A DNA stretch of 24,333 bases from Porticoccaceae bacterium UBA1989 (GTDB lineage: Bacteria > Pseudomonadota > Gammaproteobacteria > Pseudomonadales > Porticoccaceae). The notes under the pieces were generated by a model. That model was not told the origin of the DNA. It was given only the letters and a program-made list of their open reading frames with translations, and searched no databases. Where the stretch lies: NCBI GenBank assembly GCA_002335945.1, contig DDDD01000154.1, positions 4,696 through 29,028 of the forward strand, in the 5' to 3' direction. Made by a program: the position numbers and the translations under genes. Of this stretch, positions 23,876 to 24,333 are shown piece by piece (position 1 is the stretch's first letter; each line of letters begins with the position of its first letter).

Positions 23876-24333
23876 ATGAAACACATCAAGCTAATACTTA
23901 CTTTAACGCTCTCTATGATGGCGTCATCTTTAGTGTTGTCTGAAGAAGCTGAGCGCAACGATCGCCTCGAGAATCTCAATCGCACGGCGTTTGTTTTTAA
24001 TGAGGCCCTGGACAATATTTTTCTTAAGCCGGCAGCGAAAACCTATAAGGCCGCTGTGCCCGATCCTTTAGAGAAAGGCATTCTTAATGTTTTTAGTAAC
24101 CTCAATGAAATCACCAATGTTTTCAATGATTTATTACAGGGGAAATTTGCCCAAGCGGGCAATGACTCGGGTCGATTCTTAATTAATATCACAGTCGGTG
24201 TTGGTGGTTTATTTGACGTTGCTCAACGTGCGGGTCTGGAGAAAAGTGAAGGCGAAGACTTTGGCCAAACCCTTGCCGTTTGGGGCGTAGAATCAGGTCC
24301 CTATCTAATGTTACCACTGGTTGGCCCATCCAC
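23876..24333 (+). CDS. mlaA: MlaA/VacJ-like outer-membrane lipid asymmetry protein (partial)
   Basis: 152 residues are visible before the window ends. MlaA sits in the outer membrane and extracts mislocalised phospholipids for the MlaBCDEF retrograde pathway. Family features: LENLNRTAFVFNEALDNIFLKPAAKTYKAAVP, then NVFNDLLQGKFAQAGNDSGRFLINITVGVGGLFDVA and the FGQTLAVWGVESGPYLMLPL segment. The signal region MKHIKLILTLTLSMMASSLVLSEE has no cysteine, so there is no lipobox; the protein would be an ordinary secreted, non-lipidated form, unlike E. coli MlaA. An alternative in-frame ATG at 23849 adds nine residues and no cysteine. A weak promoter (TTGTAT at 23795, TAGGAT at 23819) lies in the 93-bp gap after the hvfC-like gene. 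Confidence 0.9.
   Translation, partial: MKHIKLILTLTLSMMASSLVLSEEAERNDRLENLNRTAFVFNEALDNIFLKPAAKTYKAAVPDPLEKGILNVFSNLNEITNVFNDLLQGKFAQAGNDSGRFLINITVGVGGLFDVAQRAGLEKSEGEDFGQTLAVWGVESGPYLMLPLVGPS

Overview
The window looks like chromosomal sequence from a marine-type gammaproteobacterium, perhaps of the SAR92/Porticoccaceae/Cellvibrionales kind. This rests on two conserved gammaproteobacterial blocks, tRNA-Leu–tig–clpP–clpX–lon–hupB–ppiD and mltD / methyltransferase–rnhA–dnaQ, together with a PEP-CTERM-like surface protein and an HvfABC-type peptide operon. The genus assignment is a guess. No insertion sequence, prophage, CRISPR array or rRNA is visible. Most of the window is ordinary core genome, and the accessory material lies at the two ends.

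Left end (1-4820). A minus-strand operon encodes a crotonase that looks like a delta(3,5)-delta(2,4)-dienoyl-CoA isomerase and, downstream, FadH (2,4-dienoyl-CoA reductase, cut by the window edge). Together these two enzymes would clear the dienoyl-CoA intermediates of unsaturated fatty acid oxidation. Divergent from them is a TetR-family regulator with a WHG C-terminal domain. A perfect palindrome, TTGACA-n-TGTCAA, lies in the shared intergenic region and occurs again, extended to 19 bp, upstream of the next gene, a secreted protein with a VPxPA/PEP-CTERM tail. A small acidic lipoprotein follows on the opposite strand behind a bidirectional terminator.

Middle (5157-13770). tRNA-Leu(UAG) sits directly upstream of the protein-quality-control cluster: trigger factor, ClpP, ClpX, Lon, HU-beta and PpiD. 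Intrinsic terminators are clear after clpX, hupB and ppiD, and sigma70-like promoter elements are visible before hupB. The ppiD/mltD convergence carries a perfect 21-bp inverted repeat.

Right-centre (13807-21579). MltD-like murein transglycosylase with three LysM domains (minus strand), then plus-strand methyltransferase (YafS-like), RNase HI, DNA polymerase III epsilon and the RNA helicase HrpA, closely spaced or overlapping. The glyoxalase II gene (gloB), which usually sits between mltD and this methyltransferase, is absent.

Right end (21634-24333). The most interesting system is a three-gene operon: a secreted Cys-rich precursor with seven EGKCG motifs (HvfA-like), a DUF692 multinuclear iron enzyme (HvfB/MNIO) and a DUF2063 partner (HvfC). 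It is predicted to make a copper-binding ribosomal peptide whose cysteines are converted to oxazolone/thioamide groups. A sigmaE/ECF-like promoter (GAAACTT-N16-TCTGAA) precedes it, which suggests induction by envelope or metal stress. The window ends inside an MlaA-like lipid-transport gene whose signal peptide lacks the usual lipobox cysteine.
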